DNA from: Anaerolineae bacterium
GTDB lineage: Bacteria > Chloroflexota > Anaerolineae > Aggregatilineales > Phototrophicaceae
Length of the DNA stretch: 10,192 bases
NCBI GenBank assembly: GCA_028284565.1
Contig: JANQRM010000166.1
Span: forward strand, 1-10,192
Direction: 5' to 3'
The notes under the pieces are model-generated. The model was not told the DNA's origin. It was given only the letters and a program-made list of their open reading frames with translations, and did not search any database. Made by a program: the position numbers and the translations under genes. Positions 1 to 7,437 of the stretch are shown here, piece by piece. Within the stretch, counting starts at the first letter, position 1. Every line of letters starts with the position of its first letter.

Positions 1-1
1 G

Positions 2-511
2 GGTCGTCCAAGTGCAGTCGGACGGTGGGTGTTGCCTGTCGGTGGGGATGCTGATGTGTTGGAACGCACACGCCCCATCTTGAGTCTGCTGGCACGAGAG
101 ATTCATCATGTGGGTACGTTGGGTGCAGGACACGCACTCAAACTTTTGAATGCGCTGATGTTTTCGGCGATTAATGCCATGACTGCTGAGATGATGGCGA
201 TTTCTACCAAAGTTGGACTCGACCCCGCCGTTCTATTCAACACCATTGCAGGCAGTGACGCGGCGACAGTCAGTGGGTTATTCAAAGAGAGTGGGCGCAA
301 AATCGTCGAGCGAGATTTTGACCCAGCGTTTACGATTGACTTGCTCTGCAAAGACAATGGCTTGGCAATCCAAATGGCGAACGATGCCGATGCACCTCCT
401 TTACTAGCGACAACCATTCAGACACTCAACGAATGGGGACGTGCTACTGGACACGGGTCAGAAGATACGAGTGCATTGGTCAAGGTCTATGAGGCGTTGT
501 TCAACTCATAA
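2..511 (+). CDS. NAD(P)-dependent beta-hydroxyacid dehydrogenase (3-hydroxyisobutyrate dehydrogenase family), 5'-truncated by window edge
   Basis: Only the C-terminal part is present. The frame is open from base 2, so the GTG at 29 is an internal valine and not the start. The family oxidises or reduces beta-hydroxyacids such as 3-hydroxyisobutyrate, tartronate semialdehyde or gamma-hydroxybutyrate with NAD(P). The Rossmann domain lies outside the window. What remains is the end of that domain (LPVGGDADVLERTRPIL) and the all-helical C-terminal domain. The catalytic-lysine helix is visible as GAGHALKLLNAL, with the Lys and Asn in the family's KxxN spacing. The later KDNGLA segment matches the conserved KDxxLA motif of this family. 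The protein ends at TAA 509-511, inside a hairpin shared with the convergent pfkB gene. The substrate cannot be told from this fragment. Family assignment is strong; specific function is open. Confidence 0.88.
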   Translation, partial: GRPSAVGRWVLPVGGDADVLERTRPILSLLAREIHHVGTLGAGHALKLLNALMFSAINAMTAEMMAISTKVGLDPAVLFNTIAGSDAATVSGLFKESGRKIVERDFDPAFTIDLLCKDNGLAIQMANDADAPPLLATTIQTLNEWGRATGHGSEDTSALVKVYEALFNS

Positions 512-526
512 TTTCGTCAAATTATG
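507..526. other. perfect 8-bp inverted repeat spanning both convergent stop codons
   Basis: CATAATTT (507-514), loop CGTC, AAATTATG (519-526). The TAA of the upstream plus-strand gene (509-511) and the TAA of the minus-strand pfkB gene (522-524) sit symmetrically in the two arms. The position suggests a bidirectional 3'-end element. However, the stem is AT-rich and neither side has a following run of T, so it is not a standard intrinsic terminator. Confidence 0.45.
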
Positions 527-1463
527 CTGAGACAATGACCTGTGGCACGAGCTTTTCGACATCGCGCAGTCGGCACAATTCCGTCCCTGGTGTCATGACT
601 GCCGCCGTTCCTGATGCAACTCCATATTTCACGGAATCGACCAGCGATTGTCCTCGTGCTAAAGAAAGCACAATGCCACCAACCATACTATCCCCTGCGC
701 CGACCTTACTTTGTATGGGGACAAGTGGCGCACGGAAATGGGCAAATTCATCGGCTGTGACCATCGCCGCCCCGCCAGCCCCCATCGACACTACCACGAC
801 TTCGGCAATGCCCTGTTGAATCAGTTCGCGTGCAATATCTCGCACCGCGTCTTCACCTTGTAATGTTGTCCCCACGAGTTTCTGCAATTCATCGAAGTTT
901 GGTTTCAGCAGATAGGCTTCTGAGCCGACAATGGCTTGCAAGGCATTGCCTGAGGTATCCACCACAACGCGCAACTGTTTTGCTTTGGCTTGTTCGGCAA
1001 GTTGAGCATAAAAATCTATCGGCACAGCAGGAGGTAGACTACCACTCGCAACCAGATAATCCCCCTCCAACGCCAGAGTCTGATCAATGGCTCCTTGCCA
1101 TTCGGATTCACTGAGTTCAGGACCCGGCATTCCAAAACGATATTGAAGCGTCGAACTTTCTTCAAAGATGGTTAAGCTCTCGCGGGTTGTCCCACTAATC
1201 GGAATAGCGTGTTCATCAATGCCCTCTTCTGCCGATAACAACTGGGTCAAAAAGTCGCCAGTAAACCCGCCAGCAGTATACAAGGCTGTCGATTCACCGC
1301 CGAGTTTTGCTATTGCGCGGGAGACATTTATCCCTCCGCCGCCAGCATGAAACGAGGGTGATTCACAGCGTAATTTGACTTCGGGTGCAACTGTCGCCAC
1401 AGATGAGCTTTTGTCAATTGAAGGGTTCATCGTGAGAGTAACAACTTTGTCCATCAAGGGCAT
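522..1463 (-). CDS. pfkB: 6-phosphofructokinase II / PfkB-family sugar-phosphate kinase
   Basis: 313-aa ribokinase-fold (PfkB family) kinase. It is expected to phosphorylate fructose 6-phosphate to fructose 1,6-bisphosphate with ATP in the cytoplasm. The match to E. coli Pfk-2 runs along the whole chain. It shares an opening with TLTxxPSxD, KLRC (residues 30-33), GGGGINVSRAI (41-51, sugar site), QYRFGMPG (107-114), SGSLPP (140-145), KPN (187-189), and the ATP/anion-hole motif VGAGDSMVGG with catalytic Asp258 (254-263). Length fits the family (about 309 aa in E. coli). A close alternative is 1-phosphofructokinase (FruK) or tagatose-6-phosphate kinase, but no fru or tag partner genes are nearby and the motifs resemble Pfk-2 most. 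The ATG at 1463 has a weak AGAAAG ahead of it; Met4 (1454) is an alternative start. It is convergent with the dehydrogenase and divergent from the membrane protein gene. Confidence 0.9.
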   Translation of the reverse strand: MPLMDKVVTLTMNPSIDKSSSVATVAPEVKLRCESPSFHAGGGGINVSRAIAKLGGESTALYTAGGFTGDFLTQLLSAEEGIDEHAIPISGTTRESLTIFEESSTLQYRFGMPGPELSESEWQGAIDQTLALEGDYLVASGSLPPAVPIDFYAQLAEQAKAKQLRVVVDTSGNALQAIVGSEAYLLKPNFDELQKLVGTTLQGEDAVRDIARELIQQGIAEVVVVSMGAGGAAMVTADEFAHFRAPLVPIQSKVGAGDSMVGGIVLSLARGQSLVDSVKYGVASGTAAVMTPGTELCRLRDVEKLVPQVIVSA

Positions 1464-1609
1464 CTTTCTGGGTGCAATTGGAATGAGCAGAGCTTATCAC
1501 ACCTCCTGATGATGTCCCATAGATGTTTCGTGCATCCCGCATACGAATCGCACTTTGGAAGCAAGAATGCTAAACTCAAATCATGAGAACGTTTATGGGA
1601 GATCGTGTG
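1464..1609. promoter_or_regulatory. divergent intergenic region; candidate extended -10 promoter for the permease gene
   Basis: This 146-base spacer separates pfkB (-) from the permease-like gene (+). On the plus strand TGCTAAACT (1568-1576) fits an extended -10 box (TGnTAnAnT). There is no convincing -35 at 17 nt, and a transcript would begin near 1583. GGGAG (1597-1601) lies 8 nt before the ATG at 1610. On the minus strand AGGAGGTG (1507-1500) is a perfect ribosome-binding sequence but has no suitably spaced start codon. I saw no clear minus-strand promoter for pfkB. Confidence 0.3.
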
Positions 1610-3337
1610 ATGAACAGGCAACAACATTCATTCATACCCAATAAGATTGTTAATCTGATCGTGGGACTCCTGTTGCTCTTGCCCTTTTTGTTTTATTTGA
1701 CTCAAACGCATATTCAACCGGCTCTCCGCACCTTTGAACTCTCTCAGATGAGCTATGATCTTTTGAGAGAACCTGAAGTGATCGGGAATGAAAACTTTGA
1801 ACGTCTTGAGGAAGACCCGCGTTATCAAACAGCTTGGGAATTTTCGGAATCATTTGTCAGTATTCGCATTGCGATAGTTGCCATTGCCCTGGTGATATTG
1901 GGCGTTTTAATCGGAATTCAACGGCGCACGGGACGTACCCTCAATCGCTTTGCTTTGGGGGTGTTAGGTGCATTGTTGATTCCGATGGCATTTTTTGCCT
2001 TGTGGTCGGTCTATCAAGCTCCACTTTGGGGAACTGAAACGTCGCCTATTTTTCCTGATGAACGCTTTTCTTTAGCTGATCCAATTACTGCCCCTTTCAC
2101 TATTCAGTTCCTTGATGGCTTATTCACGCTAAGCGTTGCGACTGTTGTTGGGGGTCTCGTCTATATTGCGGTATTGCGTGAACCGCATCCGCATCGTTTG
2201 TTGACAGGATTTGTCATCTGGATAATGGGGATGATCGTTGCGGGCGCGAGTGCTTTCTTGATCTTTGATAGTCCGTTCTTCTTGACACGTGGCGGACCCG
2301 TCAACTCCACACTCACTCTTGTCTTGTCTATGTATGAAACCGGATTTGCTCGAATTCGATTTGGCTATGCATCTGCTCAGGGTATCAACTTGATACTGGG
2401 CGCGGTGGGTGTTGGGGCTTTACTCTGGCTTTTGGTGACGCTCTTCCGAGTACGATTACGTATCAGTCCATCAACCGAATCAGGCAAACAATCCTCTGTA
2501 TGGAGTGTGGTAAGTATTCCGTTGATTTTGCTCATGATATATCCCTTTGTGAGTTTAATCCTCTGGGGGAATGGTGTGCTTAATGGGCAAACAGAAGCCA
2601 GTACATTGGCAGAAACGATTAACTTCGATCAAGTCCGAGACAATAGTTTGCAAGCGATTCCCTCAATCTGGGTAATCCATCTGCCTATCACGATTCTGGC
2701 GGGCTTTGCGCTGGGATTCTTACGTCCATTGGGACGTATTGGAACGCAATTATTATTTTTACCTCTACTGGTCGTGAGCTTAATTCCGATGGAAGCTCTC
2801 CTTTTTGCATGGTTCGAGAATGCGAGAGACTTAGGAATCCTCAATTCATTAGACGTTTTGAATCGCCCGTGGCTTATCAATGGCTTCTCGCTTTTGGTCT
2901 TTAAGTTGGTGTTTGACGGGGCTTACGACAGCTTCCAGCAACAGGATGAAAGCCAACTAACTACTCAATTTATATTGCGTTATCTCCTTGCGCCTGCAAT
3001 TGGCATCGGGCTTATCGTCGGGGCAGTGATGAGTTTCTTAAGTACCCACTCGATGTTGTGGAATCTGATTAGTCAGAATGAACGCGACAATTTTAATTTG
3101 TCCGTTACACTTGTCCAACTACGTGGGTTTTCAACGTCTAATCTGGTAATACTTGAAATGGGAGTAGCCATATTCAGCCAATTCGTTGTGCCATTTGCTT
3201 TGATTTTTGGTGTTTTGTTTGCCGTTGTTCTCGAACCCTTCTCGCTCGTTGGGGGATGGCTTTTTTCCAGCGACGATGGGCGCAAACCTAAACCCATGGC
3301 TGATGTAGGAGACCATGATTGGCAGGATATGGATTAG
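1610..3337 (+). CDS. fused MalF/MalG-like carbohydrate ABC permease homologue with degenerate coupling loops
   Basis: 575 aa from the ATG at 1610, chosen because GGGAG lies 8 nt upstream; the frame is also open from ATG 1583 (584 aa), which has no ribosome site. Residue numbers here count from 1583. The chain has about 11-12 hydrophobic segments. The N-terminal half follows MalF-type sugar permeases. It has a first membrane helix (23-40), then GNENFERLEEDPRYQTA (68-84) like the family's 'vGLeNFxrLlxDPxF', and LTRGGPVNSTLTLVL (234-248) leading to FGYASA (260-265), the family's 'LTxGGPxxxTetL...FGyasA' signature. The C-terminal half follows MalG-type permeases: NSL (354-356), LGFLRPLGR (377-385), LLFLPLLVVSLIPMEALLF, ARDLGILNSL (414-423), then FDGAYDS (444-450) where EAAxxDGA is expected. 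The EAA loop, which docks the ATPase, is not recognisable in the first half and only DGA survives in the second. No ATPase or solute-binding protein lies beside it. Transport activity is therefore unproven. Confidence 0.78.
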   Translation: MNRQQHSFIPNKIVNLIVGLLLLLPFLFYLTQTHIQPALRTFELSQMSYDLLREPEVIGNENFERLEEDPRYQTAWEFSESFVSIRIAIVAIALVILGVLIGIQRRTGRTLNRFALGVLGALLIPMAFFALWSVYQAPLWGTETSPIFPDERFSLADPITAPFTIQFLDGLFTLSVATVVGGLVYIAVLREPHPHRLLTGFVIWIMGMIVAGASAFLIFDSPFFLTRGGPVNSTLTLVLSMYETGFARIRFGYASAQGINLILGAVGVGALLWLLVTLFRVRLRISPSTESGKQSSVWSVVSIPLILLMIYPFVSLILWGNGVLNGQTEASTLAETINFDQVRDNSLQAIPSIWVIHLPITILAGFALGFLRPLGRIGTQLLFLPLLVVSLIPMEALLFAWFENARDLGILNSLDVLNRPWLINGFSLLVFKLVFDGAYDSFQQQDESQLTTQFILRYLLAPAIGIGLIVGAVMSFLSTHSMLWNLISQNERDNFNLSVTLVQLRGFSTSNLVILEMGVAIFSQFVVPFALIFGVLFAVVLEPFSLVGGWLFSSDDGRKPKPMADVGDHDWQDMD

Positions 3338-3357
3338 ATGCCCCATCTTCCAGAGCA

Positions 3358-3366
3358 TGTTACAAT
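3358..3366 (+). promoter_or_regulatory. candidate extended -10 promoter of the six-gene run
   Basis: TGTTACAAT matches an extended -10 (TGnTACAAT). It lies in the 64-base gap between the permease gene and the M42 peptidase gene, putting transcription start near 3373, about 29 nt before the TTG start. No -35 hexamer is evident at the usual distance, which extended -10 promoters can tolerate. Confidence 0.35.
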
Positions 3367-3401
3367 CTATTCTATATTCAGTATCGTGAATGAGATAATC
3401 T

Positions 3402-4508
3402 TTGTTTGATATTAAACCTCACTTGAAAGCCCTTGTCGAAGCCCATGCGCCTTCCGGCTATGAAGGTCCGATACGAGAGATACTGCGAGATGAATGGGAA
3501 GGGCTGGTTGATGCGTTCGATCAAGACCGTTTGGGCAGTCTCATTGGCATCAAACGTGCAACTCGTCCACTCAAAACGCCACGCAAAATTATGCTAGCGG
3601 CGCACATGGACGAAATCGGCTTGATGGTGCGCGACGTGGTCGATGGTTTTATCTATGTGCATAACTTAGCAGGGATTGATCGTCGAATCATGTTGTCTCA
3701 ACCCATGCTGGTGCATGGCAAGGAAAGGCTTCATGGGGTGGTTGCCGCAGTGCCTCCGCATTTCCTCAAAGCGAGTGACCGCAAGAAGTATCCAAGCTTT
3801 GATGCCTTAGTGATTGATGTCGGTTTGTTAGCTGATGAAGTAAACGACCTTGTGCAGATTGGTGATTTGATTACACCCCATGTCTCTCTACTCGAACTAC
3901 AGGGGAAACGGGTCGCTGGGAAAGCAATGGATGACCGCGCTTGTGTAGCAACCGTGACGGCTTGCCTGCACGAATTGCAGAACATGCATCATTCTTGGGA
4001 TGTGTATGCTACAGCTACTGTACAAGAGGAAGTGGGTGTCAAAGGCGCACACACTGCCGCTTATCATATTGACCCTGATATTGCGATCGCTTTAGACGTG
4101 GGGTTTGCTTCTCAACCGGGTGTTGATAGTACACAAGCCATTGACATAAGCAAAGGTCCTGGCATTGGTATGGGCGTGAACTTCCATCCCAAACTTTACG
4201 ACAAATTGCACGAAGTCGCCAAATATCACGAAATTAAATTGCAGGTGGACGTGATACCGAGCAATAGTGGGACAGATGCCACGGCGATACAAGTTGCGCG
4301 TGAGGGCATCCCAACAGCTTTGCTCGAAATCCCGATTCGCAATATGCATTCAACTGTGGAAACACTGGATTTACAAGATATCCAGCGTGGCGGACGTTTG
4401 TTAGCCCATTTTATTGCCCAACTCGATGATGAATTCATGTCGTCTCTTGCGTGGGATGTTGATGAATCTGTATCCGATGATGAAAGTGAAGGGAAATCCA
4501 ATGAGTGA
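3402..4508 (+). CDS. M42 family metallo-aminopeptidase (glutamyl aminopeptidase / tetrahedral aminopeptidase / endoglucanase-M type)
   Basis: 368-aa cytoplasmic dinuclear-metal aminopeptidase. Members of family M42 assemble into large tetrahedral dodecamers and trim N-terminal residues from short peptides left by proteasome-like proteases. All expected motifs are present: AHMDEIGLMV (His68, Asp70), KAMDDR (metal-bridging Asp177), QEEVGVKGA (catalytic Glu209 and metal Glu210), ALDVGFA (Asp232), PSNSGTDA (287-294), and RNMHSTVE (metal His316). The start is TTG: an in-frame stop lies at 3396-3398, and the MFDIKPHLKALVEAHAPSGYE opening aligns with the usual M42 N-terminus. The last 20 or so residues are an acidic tail (DVDESVSDDESEG) beyond the normal fold. 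It is the first gene of a tight plus-strand run and overlaps the next gene by 8 nt. Substrate specificity cannot be read from sequence. Confidence 0.95.
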   Translation: MFDIKPHLKALVEAHAPSGYEGPIREILRDEWEGLVDAFDQDRLGSLIGIKRATRPLKTPRKIMLAAHMDEIGLMVRDVVDGFIYVHNLAGIDRRIMLSQPMLVHGKERLHGVVAAVPPHFLKASDRKKYPSFDALVIDVGLLADEVNDLVQIGDLITPHVSLLELQGKRVAGKAMDDRACVATVTACLHELQNMHHSWDVYATATVQEEVGVKGAHTAAYHIDPDIAIALDVGFASQPGVDSTQAIDISKGPGIGMGVNFHPKLYDKLHEVAKYHEIKLQVDVIPSNSGTDATAIQVAREGIPTALLEIPIRNMHSTVETLDLQDIQRGGRLLAHFIAQLDDEFMSSLAWDVDESVSDDESEGKSNE

Positions 4509-4866
4509 CATGCCTTCTGTTGATGAAGTTGTGGATGTGTTATTGTCCGACCCGGACCCGATTAAGCGGCAAGAAGCTGCGCGCATGTTAGCGGATTTGG
4601 GACCTTCGCTCAATGATGAGGATTATCATCTGGCTCGTGAATCGCTCAATCGCGCCTTAGCAGACCCCGACCCAATGGTACTGACGACAGCGATGCAAAT
4701 GATGAGTATGCTTCCGCCACGTCCTGATGAAGAGGACTTGCATGATGACGAAGAACCTGAAGAAGAAGCGGTACTCGAAACCAACACCTGTGCGGTCTGT
4801 GGCAAGCCAGAGATTTTGATTGACCCTGAGCATTGCCAATATGAAGATGAATGCCCCTATCGTTAA
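4501..4866 (+). CDS. small acidic protein with HEAT-like repeats and a C-terminal four-cysteine (zinc-ribbon-like) motif
   Basis: 121 aa, not recognised as a named family. The start is ATG 4501: GAAGGGA stands just before it and the ATG overlaps the stop of the M42 gene (4501-4508), implying translational coupling. A longer open frame back to 4414 would only read through the M42 gene out of frame. Two degenerate HEAT/armadillo-like helical repeats are visible, LLSDPDPIKRQEAARMLADL (14-33) and ALADPDPMVLTTAMQMMSML (52-71). A very acidic linker (76-93, DEEDLHDDEEPEEE) follows. The C-terminal module has Cys97, Cys100, Cys112 and Cys118 in a CX2C-X11-CX5C pattern that could bind zinc. This looks like an adaptor or scaffold protein. 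The coupling to the M42 gene hints at a link to that enzyme, which is inference only. Confidence 0.8.
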   Translation: MSDMPSVDEVVDVLLSDPDPIKRQEAARMLADLGPSLNDEDYHLARESLNRALADPDPMVLTTAMQMMSMLPPRPDEEDLHDDEEPEEEAVLETNTCAVCGKPEILIDPEHCQYEDECPYR

Positions 4867-4888
4867 TGAGGCATAAGCAGACGATCAT

Positions 4889-5743
4889 ATGACACCTCCG
4901 CAATGTTTCCAGAGGGGCGATACGACGCTGTTTTGGGGTGATGCTTTGGATGTGTTAGCCAATCATATTCCCGATGAATCCGTACATCTCATGTTTGCTG
5001 ACCCACCTTATAATATCGGCAAGCAGTTTGGGGATTTTGCAGATGAATGGGAGAGTGAAGTCGCCTATGCCGAATGGTGTTACCAATGGCTGGATTTGTG
5101 TATCCAGAAGCTGACCCCAAACGGTTCACTCTATGTCATGACCAGCACACAAGCCATGCCCTATCTCGACCTCTATTTGCGAGACCAACTGCACATTTTG
5201 TCGCGCATCATCTGGTATTATGACAGCAGTGGGGTACAGGCAAAACATTATTTCGGCTCTCGCTATGAACCCATCCTCCATGCCGTTAAGGACGGGCAAA
5301 ACTACACCTTTAACCATCAGGATATTCGAGTCTCTGCCAAAACAGGTGCAGAGCGCAAACTCATCGACTATCGCAAAGCGACACCCACACCCTATAACAC
5401 AACCAAAGTGCCGGGGAATGTCTGGACTATTCCGCGAGTACGTTATCGCATGGCGGAATATGAAGAGCATCCCACCCAAAAGCCAGTCGCATTATTGGAA
5501 CGCATCATCCTCGCTAGTAGTCATCCCAATGAGACGGTTCTTGACCCCTTTGCCGGAACTTTTACTAGCAGTGCAGTTGCTCAACAACATGGACGTGCTA
5601 GCATCGCTATCGAATTGCAAGAAGCATATGTTAAAATTGGACTGCGACGCTTAGGCATTTGCGAAACTTATAAAGGGGAAGTCTTGCATCCACCACAGAA
5701 AAATTTCCGACGGAAGATAGCGCAGGAAGCACAGGATGAATAA
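4889..5743 (+). CDS. yhdJ: YhdJ-like orphan DNA adenine N6-methyltransferase (beta-class, N6_N4 Mtase)
   Basis: 284-aa S-adenosylmethionine-dependent DNA methyltransferase. The order is catalytic motif IV first (FADPPYNIGK, DPPY at 38-41), a central target-recognition stretch, HPTQKP (194-199), then the SAM-binding motif VLDPFAGTFT (217-226). That is the beta-group arrangement. It closely follows E. coli YhdJ across its length. Shared blocks include YDSSGVQAKHYFGSRYEPIL (111-130), KDGQNYTFN, AKTGAERKLIDYRK (150-163) and VPGNVWTIPRVRY (174-186). E. coli YhdJ is an orphan enzyme that methylates adenine in ATGCAT; the conserved central block suggests the same or a related target here, which is inference. 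No restriction endonuclease is adjacent, so a housekeeping or regulatory role is more likely than restriction-modification. It starts 22 nt after the zinc-motif gene, and its stop overlaps the next start by 8 nt. Confidence 0.93.
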   Translation: MTPPQCFQRGDTTLFWGDALDVLANHIPDESVHLMFADPPYNIGKQFGDFADEWESEVAYAEWCYQWLDLCIQKLTPNGSLYVMTSTQAMPYLDLYLRDQLHILSRIIWYYDSSGVQAKHYFGSRYEPILHAVKDGQNYTFNHQDIRVSAKTGAERKLIDYRKATPTPYNTTKVPGNVWTIPRVRYRMAEYEEHPTQKPVALLERIILASSHPNETVLDPFAGTFTSSAVAQQHGRASIAIELQEAYVKIGLRRLGICETYKGEVLHPPQKNFRRKIAQEAQDE

Positions 5744-6842
5744 GCGAGTTATTCTCTTGTTAGCCTTTCTCCTGCTTTCTGTAACATCACTCGGTCAAGC
5801 AGAAGAAGATACCTCAATACCCCAATTGCTTTTTCGTCAAGACAATCGCCTTTATCTAGCTGATATTGAAGGGGACACGATTTTGGAGTTGCCCAATATC
5901 GAAGCTGATCACCGAGATGCGTGGAGGCTTTCTCCTAATGGACACTTTTTGTTGGGACTGCAACTTTTGAGTGACGATTATGGGGATTGGTCATTTCGTA
6001 TCTATGACATAAAAAATTTGCGGTGGCATACGACGATTGACGACTTTATAGAAAATTCTAGTGATACAGCAGAATGGTCGCCAAACGGCAACACTATTCT
6101 ATATGCAACAAGTGAAGGTGAGCAGGGTAAACTCTATCTCTATGATATCGAATCAGGTGTCTCGCGTTTAATTTATGAAACACCTGAACCTGAAGGTATT
6201 AATGCTAGAGGAATTCGTCTCTATGATTTTGCGTTTTCGCCAAATGGACAATACGCGCTTTTCATAGATTATGTATGGTGGATGGGTGGCACAGACAATT
6301 TTTTGAACCTAATCAATCTTAATAATGGTGATGTTCAACAACTGTATGGACAGTATTATGCTAGTTACAATCCAATATGGTCACATGATGGAACATGGAT
6401 TTTGATTGATCTTCATGCAAGTTATTATAGTCCCGGTATTATTGATGATGGCGAATATGGGGATGTATTTATTATTGCATCTGCTGATGGTAGTTATCTT
6501 CAGTTGACAGAATCGCCGGAAATTAGAGAAGCTAATCTGCAATGGTTGGAGGATGGACAAACAATAAGATTCACCTCATTCAGTGAATTCCCTGATACAG
6601 TTAGCATGTCTTTGGAAGATATCTTAGCGAACTCTGAACTTGAACCAGAAAACATTCCACGAACCACAGAACCTTATTCAGAGATAGAAGTTGAGGATGA
6701 CAATCATTATCCATCTCCTGATGGAAACTGGTTTGCGGAAGTTATCCATGAAAATGGAGATACTTTGCTATACATCACGCATCTTGAAACTGCAGAGCGT
6801 CAATTGATTGCACCAGCAGACACGTTTATTGCTTGGCGATGA
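5736..6842 (+). CDS. exported WD40-like (PD40/TolB-type) beta-propeller protein
   Basis: 368 aa. The N-terminus is a classic Sec signal peptide: MNKR, a hydrophobic core (5-18), and probable cleavage after SLGQA (about residue 22). There is no lipobox cysteine. The mature part has at least six repeats carrying the xWSPNGxxxLxx signature of WD40-like propellers: RLSPNG (64-69), AEWSPNG (112-118), FAFSPNG (165-171), PIWSHDG (213-219), LQWLEDG (268-274) and YPSPDG (325-330). This predicts a six-bladed or near six-bladed propeller used for protein or ligand binding. No catalytic motif is seen. The ATG overlaps the methyltransferase stop (5736-5743) with AGGAAGCACAGG upstream. The middle of the gene is AT-rich (30-35% G+C by hand count in 6301-6480) against about 50% near 4.6 kb, suggesting relaxed constraint or separate history. 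Confidence 0.85.
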   Translation: MNKRVILLLAFLLLSVTSLGQAEEDTSIPQLLFRQDNRLYLADIEGDTILELPNIEADHRDAWRLSPNGHFLLGLQLLSDDYGDWSFRIYDIKNLRWHTTIDDFIENSSDTAEWSPNGNTILYATSEGEQGKLYLYDIESGVSRLIYETPEPEGINARGIRLYDFAFSPNGQYALFIDYVWWMGGTDNFLNLINLNNGDVQQLYGQYYASYNPIWSHDGTWILIDLHASYYSPGIIDDGEYGDVFIIASADGSYLQLTESPEIREANLQWLEDGQTIRFTSFSEFPDTVSMSLEDILANSELEPENIPRTTEPYSEIEVEDDNHYPSPDGNWFAEVIHENGDTLLYITHLETAERQLIAPADTFIAWR

Positions 6843-6857
6843 TAGGAACAATCAACA

Positions 6858-7436
6858 ATGCCGCCGGATAGCACCGTCAATTACGCAGTGGAACTCTATT
6901 TTGATGGAACCACTGAGCAAACCATCACCAATATCCGTAAAGTGATTGCGGATGCGGGTTATGCGCCACGCAAGAGTAGCTATCGTTATCGCCCGCATGT
7001 GTCGCTGGGCATATATGAGGGTATCGACCTCGAAGAAGCGGAACCTGTCCTACAACAATTTGCCGAATCTCACCCTGCTTTTCCAGTGAATTTCCCCAAT
7101 GTTGGCATGTTCATGGCGCAAAATCAGGTGATTTTTATTGGGGTGACGGTGACTCAGCACCTTTTGAAACTCCACAAAGCGTTTCACGATCAATTCGATG
7201 TGCATACGATTTCCGTGCGGGATTATTATCGTCCCAATCGGTGGACACCCCATTGCACATTGGTTGACCAGCTCCCCAGCGAGGATATTCCACAAGTTTT
7301 GAGTTTGTGTCAGCCTGTTTTATCGACGATTCTTAATCAATCGGGTACGATTACAAGTATTGGTACTGTCGAACTCAGCACAGGACGCGAGGTATTTCGT
7401 TTCCCACTTTATCCAAAAGCAAATGAAGGACGCTAG
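6858..7436 (+). CDS. 2'-5' RNA ligase family protein (2H phosphoesterase superfamily)
   Basis: 192-aa cytoplasmic protein with the two HxT/S motifs that define 2H phosphoesterases: RPHVSLG (His47-Val-Ser49) and TPHCTLV (His132-Cys-Thr134). They are spaced as expected for the bilobed LigT-like fold, with hydrophobic strands near the N-terminus (YAVELYF, 9-15) and before the second motif. Members open 2',3'-cyclic phosphates to 2'-phosphates or seal 2'-5' bonds in RNA; the exact reaction cannot be read here. TAGGAA lies about 10 nt before the ATG, and the gap from the preceding stop is 15 nt. The stop is followed one base later by the ridA start, so the two are probably cotranslated. Some family members are cyclic-nucleotide phosphodiesterases, which is the main alternative. 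Confidence 0.88.
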   Translation: MPPDSTVNYAVELYFDGTTEQTITNIRKVIADAGYAPRKSSYRYRPHVSLGIYEGIDLEEAEPVLQQFAESHPAFPVNFPNVGMFMAQNQVIFIGVTVTQHLLKLHKAFHDQFDVHTISVRDYYRPNRWTPHCTLVDQLPSEDIPQVLSLCQPVLSTILNQSGTITSIGTVELSTGREVFRFPLYPKANEGR

Positions 7437-7437
7437 C

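Noticed and set aside
1423..1507. Perfect AGGAGGTG on the minus strand at 1507-1500 and a small frame from GTG 1500 that could be a leader peptide for pfkB
   Set aside because: The GTG is only one base from the AGGAGG, too close for initiation, and the peptide has no recognisable features. The site is also too far (36 nt) from the pfkB ATG to serve it.
3331..3350. Short AGATG/CATCT hairpin after the permease stop as a terminator
   Set aside because: It has only a 5-bp stem, a 3-base loop and no T-run.
4414..4500. N-terminal extension of the HEAT/cysteine protein
   Set aside because: It would overlap the M42 coding region out of frame. ATG 4501 has a good ribosome site and the overlap style seen elsewhere in the run.
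4889..5743. Restriction-modification or defence island around the methyltransferase
   Set aside because: No endonuclease, specificity subunit, helicase or other defence gene is found on either side, and the protein resembles the orphan enzyme YhdJ.
7360..7437. N-terminal extension of RidA
   Set aside because: The RidA family starts at about ATG 7438, which has GAAGGA upstream. The extension reads the preceding gene out of frame.
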